From CAYQTE01 sp964420285 (lineage in GTDB: Bacteria > Planctomycetota > Phycisphaerae > Tepidisphaerales > Tepidisphaeraceae): a stretch of 41,120 bases of DNA. Every line of letters starts with the position of its first letter. Within the stretch, counting starts at the first letter, position 1. The DNA lies in contig CAYQTE010000039.1 of the NCBI GenBank assembly GCA_964420285.1, forward strand, positions 1 through 41,120, given 5' to 3'. The notes under the pieces were generated by a model. That model searched no databases and had not been told where the DNA came from. It saw only the letters and a program-made list of their open reading frames with translations. This document shows, in pieces, positions 38,700 to 41,120 of this stretch. The translations under genes were made by a program, and so were the position numbers.

Positions 38700-41120
38700 T
38701 CAAGTGGATTCTGCACGTCGCGAACCGCGAGGCGGATGCCTTTCCTCGGCAGCGTTCTGCGTTGCGCCCCATCGCCAATCCCGTATCTCCGGCATGTCCT
38801 GGCCGTTTCGGCAGATGTACTCCCGGTGCTCGATCAGCTTGTCTTCAAGCTGTTGTTTCAGATAGACGCCCTTGTCGCCGGTTTTCGGCACGCGATCGAT
38901 CGTGTCCATGACGAGATGGAAGCGGTCCAGTTCGTTCAGCACGGTCATGTCGAACGGCGTAGTGATGGTGCCCTCTTCCTTGTAGCCGCGAACGTGGATG
39001 TTGTCGTGGTTGGTTCGCCGGTAGGTCAGCCGATGGATCAGCCACGGGTAGGCATGGAACGCGAAGATGACCGGTTTGTCCCTGGTGAAAAGCTCGTCGA
39101 AATCCACGTCGCTCAGGCCGTGCGGGTGCTCGGATTGCGGCTGCAATTTCATCAAATCGACGACATTGACCACGCGGATTTTCAAACTCGGCAGATGCTG
39201 GCGCAGGATCGACACGGCCGCGAGCGTTTCCAGCGTGGGCACATCCCCACAGCAGGCCATCACCACGTCGGGCGCGGAATCCTGATCGTTGCTGGCCCAT
39301 GGCCAGATGCCGATGCCCTTGGTGCAATGCCGGACGGCGGCTTCCATCGTCAGCCACTGCGGGGACGGGTGCTTGCCGGCGATCACGACATTGACGTAAT
39401 GGCGGCTGCGCAGGCAGTGGTCCATCACGGACAAAAGGCAATTGGCATCCGGCGGAAGATACACGCGCACCACCTCGGCCTTCTTGTTCACGACATGGTC
39501 GATGAAGCCGGGATCCTGATGCGTGAAGCCGTTGTGATCCTGCCGCCACACGTGTGATGCCAACAGGTAATTCAGCGAGGATATCTTCCGCCGCCACGGC
39601 AGGTGCGATGTCACCTTCAGCCACTTGGCGTGCTGGTTGAACATCGAGTCGATGATGTGGATGAACGCCTCGTAGCAATTGAACAGTCCATGCCGGCCGG
39701 TAAGCAGGTAGCCTTCGAGCCAGCCCTCGCATTGGTGCTCGCTGAGCATTTCCATCACGCGCCCCGCCGGCGCCAGAAATTCGTCGTTGGGCACAACCCC
39801 GGCGTCCCATTGGCGGCTGGTCACTTTGAAGAGAGCTTCCAGCCCGTTGGAGAGCGATTCATCCGGCCCGAAGACGCGGAAATTCCGCTGCTGGGCGTTC
39901 AGCTTCGTCACGTCGCGCAGGAACGGTCCCAGAACATGCGTATCGCCGATGCCGGGCGATCCCGGCGCCGGCACGCTTTGGGCGTACTCGCGGAAATCCG
40001 GCATACGAAGATCGCGCAGCAGAATGCCGCCGTTGGCGTGCGGGTTCGATCCCATGCGCCGCTCGCCCTTGGGCGCAAGCTCGGCCAGCTCAGGCTTGAG
40101 CCGGCCGGTTTCATCGAAGAGTTCCTCCGGCCTATAGCTCCGCAGCCAGTCTTCCAGCAGCTTGAGGTGTTCCGGATGGACGGCCGGGTCGGACAGCGGC
40201 ACCTGATGCGAGCGGAACGTGCCTTCGATCTGAAGGCCATCGATCACCTTTGGACCGGTCCAGCCCTTGGGTGAATTGAGGACGATCATCGGCCAGCGCG
40301 GCCGGGTGAGGTTGCCATGTTCTCGCGCGTCCTGATGGATTTTCCTGATCTGTTCCACGGCCGTATCGAGCGCCGCCGCCATTGCCTGATGCATCGGCTC
40401 AGGCTCATGACCCTCGACGAAGTAAGGAGTCCATCCGTACCCCCGCAGTAACTGCTCCAGTTCTTCGCGCTCGATTCGGGCTAAGATCGTCGGGTTGGAA
40501 ATCTTGTAGCCGTTCAAATGCAGAATCGGCAGCACCACGCCGTCGGTGGCCGGATTGAGAAACTTGTTGGAATGCCACGCGGTGGCCAGCGGCCCGGTTT
40601 CCGCTTCGCCGTCGCCAACGACGCAGGCAACGATGAGATCGGGATTGTCGAAGACCGCCCCGAACGAATGGCTGAGCGAATAGCCCAACTCGCCGCCTTC
40701 ATGGATCGAACCGGGTGTCTCCGGCGATGCGTGGCTGGGAATGCCGCCCGGAAACGAGAACTGAATAAAGAGCTTGCGCAGCCCGGCCTCATCCTGGCTG
40801 ATGTTGGGATAGATCTCGCTGTATGTCCCCTCGAGATACGTATTGGCCACCACGGCCGGCCCGCCGTGGCCGGGGCCGGAGACGTAAATCATGTCCAGAT
40901 CGTATTTCTTGATGATCCGGTTGAGATGAGCGTAGATGAAGTTCTGTCCCGGGGTCGTGCCCCAGTGTCCCAGCAGCATGTGCTTCACATCCGCAAGCGT
41001 CAGCGGCCGCTTCAGCAGCGGATTGTCATAGAGGTAAATCTGCCCGACCGAAAGATAATTGGCCGCCCGCCAATACGCATCCATCTGCCGCAGCAACTCA
41101 GGGGAAAGCGATGTGTTCAT
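38700..41120 (-). CDS. xfp: Xylulose-5-phosphate/fructose-6-phosphate phosphoketolase
   Basis: An 806-residue thiamine-diphosphate enzyme that splits xylulose 5-phosphate (and/or fructose 6-phosphate) with phosphate to acetyl-phosphate and glyceraldehyde 3-phosphate (or erythrose 4-phosphate). N-terminus LSPELLRQMDAYWRAANYLS and NYLSVGQIYLYDNPLL are canonical, so the ATG at the very window edge is probably the true start. GHWGTTPGQNF (51-61), SGPGHGGPAV (81-90), ThDP motif GDGEAETGPLATAWHSNKF (169-187) and the C-terminal HREYICRNGQDMPEIRDWRW are all present. The following Ala/Arg-rich tail of about 20 residues is longer than usual. Acetate kinase downstream would convert the product to acetate and ATP. 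Confidence 0.96.
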   Translation of the reverse strand: MNTSLSPELLRQMDAYWRAANYLSVGQIYLYDNPLLKRPLTLADVKHMLLGHWGTTPGQNFIYAHLNRIIKKYDLDMIYVSGPGHGGPAVVANTYLEGTYSEIYPNISQDEAGLRKLFIQFSFPGGIPSHASPETPGSIHEGGELGYSLSHSFGAVFDNPDLIVACVVGDGEAETGPLATAWHSNKFLNPATDGVVLPILHLNGYKISNPTILARIEREELEQLLRGYGWTPYFVEGHEPEPMHQAMAAALDTAVEQIRKIHQDAREHGNLTRPRWPMIVLNSPKGWTGPKVIDGLQIEGTFRSHQVPLSDPAVHPEHLKLLEDWLRSYRPEELFDETGRLKPELAELAPKGERRMGSNPHANGGILLRDLRMPDFREYAQSVPAPGSPGIGDTHVLGPFLRDVTKLNAQQRNFRVFGPDESLSNGLEALFKVTSRQWDAGVVPNDEFLAPAGRVMEMLSEHQCEGWLEGYLLTGRHGLFNCYEAFIHIIDSMFNQHAKWLKVTSHLPWRRKISSLNYLLASHVWRQDHNGFTHQDPGFIDHVVNKKAEVVRVYLPPDANCLLSVMDHCLRSRHYVNVVIAGKHPSPQWLTMEAAVRHCTKGIGIWPWASNDQDSAPDVVMACCGDVPTLETLAAVSILRQHLPSLKIRVVNVVDLMKLQPQSEHPHGLSDVDFDELFTRDKPVIFAFHAYPWLIHRLTYRRTNHDNIHVRGYKEEGTITTPFDMTVLNELDRFHLVMDTIDRVPKTGDKGVYLKQQLEDKLIEHREYICRNGQDMPEIRDWRWGATQNAAEERHPPRGSRRAEST

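Overview
The window is a 41 kb stretch of high-GC bacterial chromosome, by eye above 60% G+C in the coding regions. Its gene types recall Planctomycetota, and the Phycisphaerae-like lineages in particular: a TatA with FDPxTGKP tail repeats, tandem zf-TFIIB zinc-ribbon proteins, a Gly/Tyr-rich secretin-type STN protein, a degenerate GH10-like protein, a TPR/SPINDLY-type glycosyltransferase and many sugar-acid enzymes. This placement is an inference from gene content. I see no rRNA, tRNA, CRISPR array, phage or transposase gene.

Left part (1-15.9 kb): a partial exported STN-domain protein, tatA, two tandem zinc-ribbon proteins, a Tat-exported GH9 glycosidase, a REP-like palindromic element and a sigma-54 activator without a receiver domain. 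Next come purB and purC on the minus strand, with a DUF433/DUF5615 toxin-antitoxin-like pair between them. A tight plus-strand operon follows (GH10-like protein, HhH/ComEA-like membrane protein, CHAD protein). Its last gene runs about 300 nt antisense into a Nif3-family gene. A long TPR O-GlcNAc-transferase-like gene ends this part.

Middle (15.9-21.6 kb): behind a clear promoter lies a four-gene plus-strand cluster: 6-phosphogluconate dehydrogenase (gnd), a PfkB/KDG-kinase-like sugar kinase, a LarA/DUF2088-family enzyme and a UxaB/mannitol-dehydrogenase-family oxidoreductase. I read it as a sugar-acid (aldonate/hexuronate) module with a nickel-pincer-type epimerase as its unusual element. This is the best candidate here for an undescribed pathway.

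Right part (21.6-41.1 kb), all minus except a toxin-antitoxin remnant. Reading in the direction of transcription: phosphoketolase (xfp), a small membrane ORF, a truncated 5' copy of ackA, an orphan antitoxin with a PIN-toxin fragment (plus strand), full-length ackA, then a sugar-acid operon (MFS transporter, enolase-superfamily dehydratase, FAH/AraD1-type protein, beta-hydroxyacid dehydrogenase, ketoglutarate-semialdehyde-type dehydrogenase). After that come the membrane-arm genes of complex I (nuoH-J-K-L-M-N, no nuoI) and a ferritin-like small protein.

Together the genes describe a saccharide-degrading heterotroph. Polysaccharides are attacked by exported enzymes. Sugar acids pass through a phosphorylated route (gnd/KDG kinase) and a Weimberg-like non-phosphorylated route to 2-oxoglutarate. 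Pentose or hexose phosphates are cleaved by phosphoketolase to acetyl-phosphate, which acetate kinase turns into ATP. NADH is oxidised by complex I.
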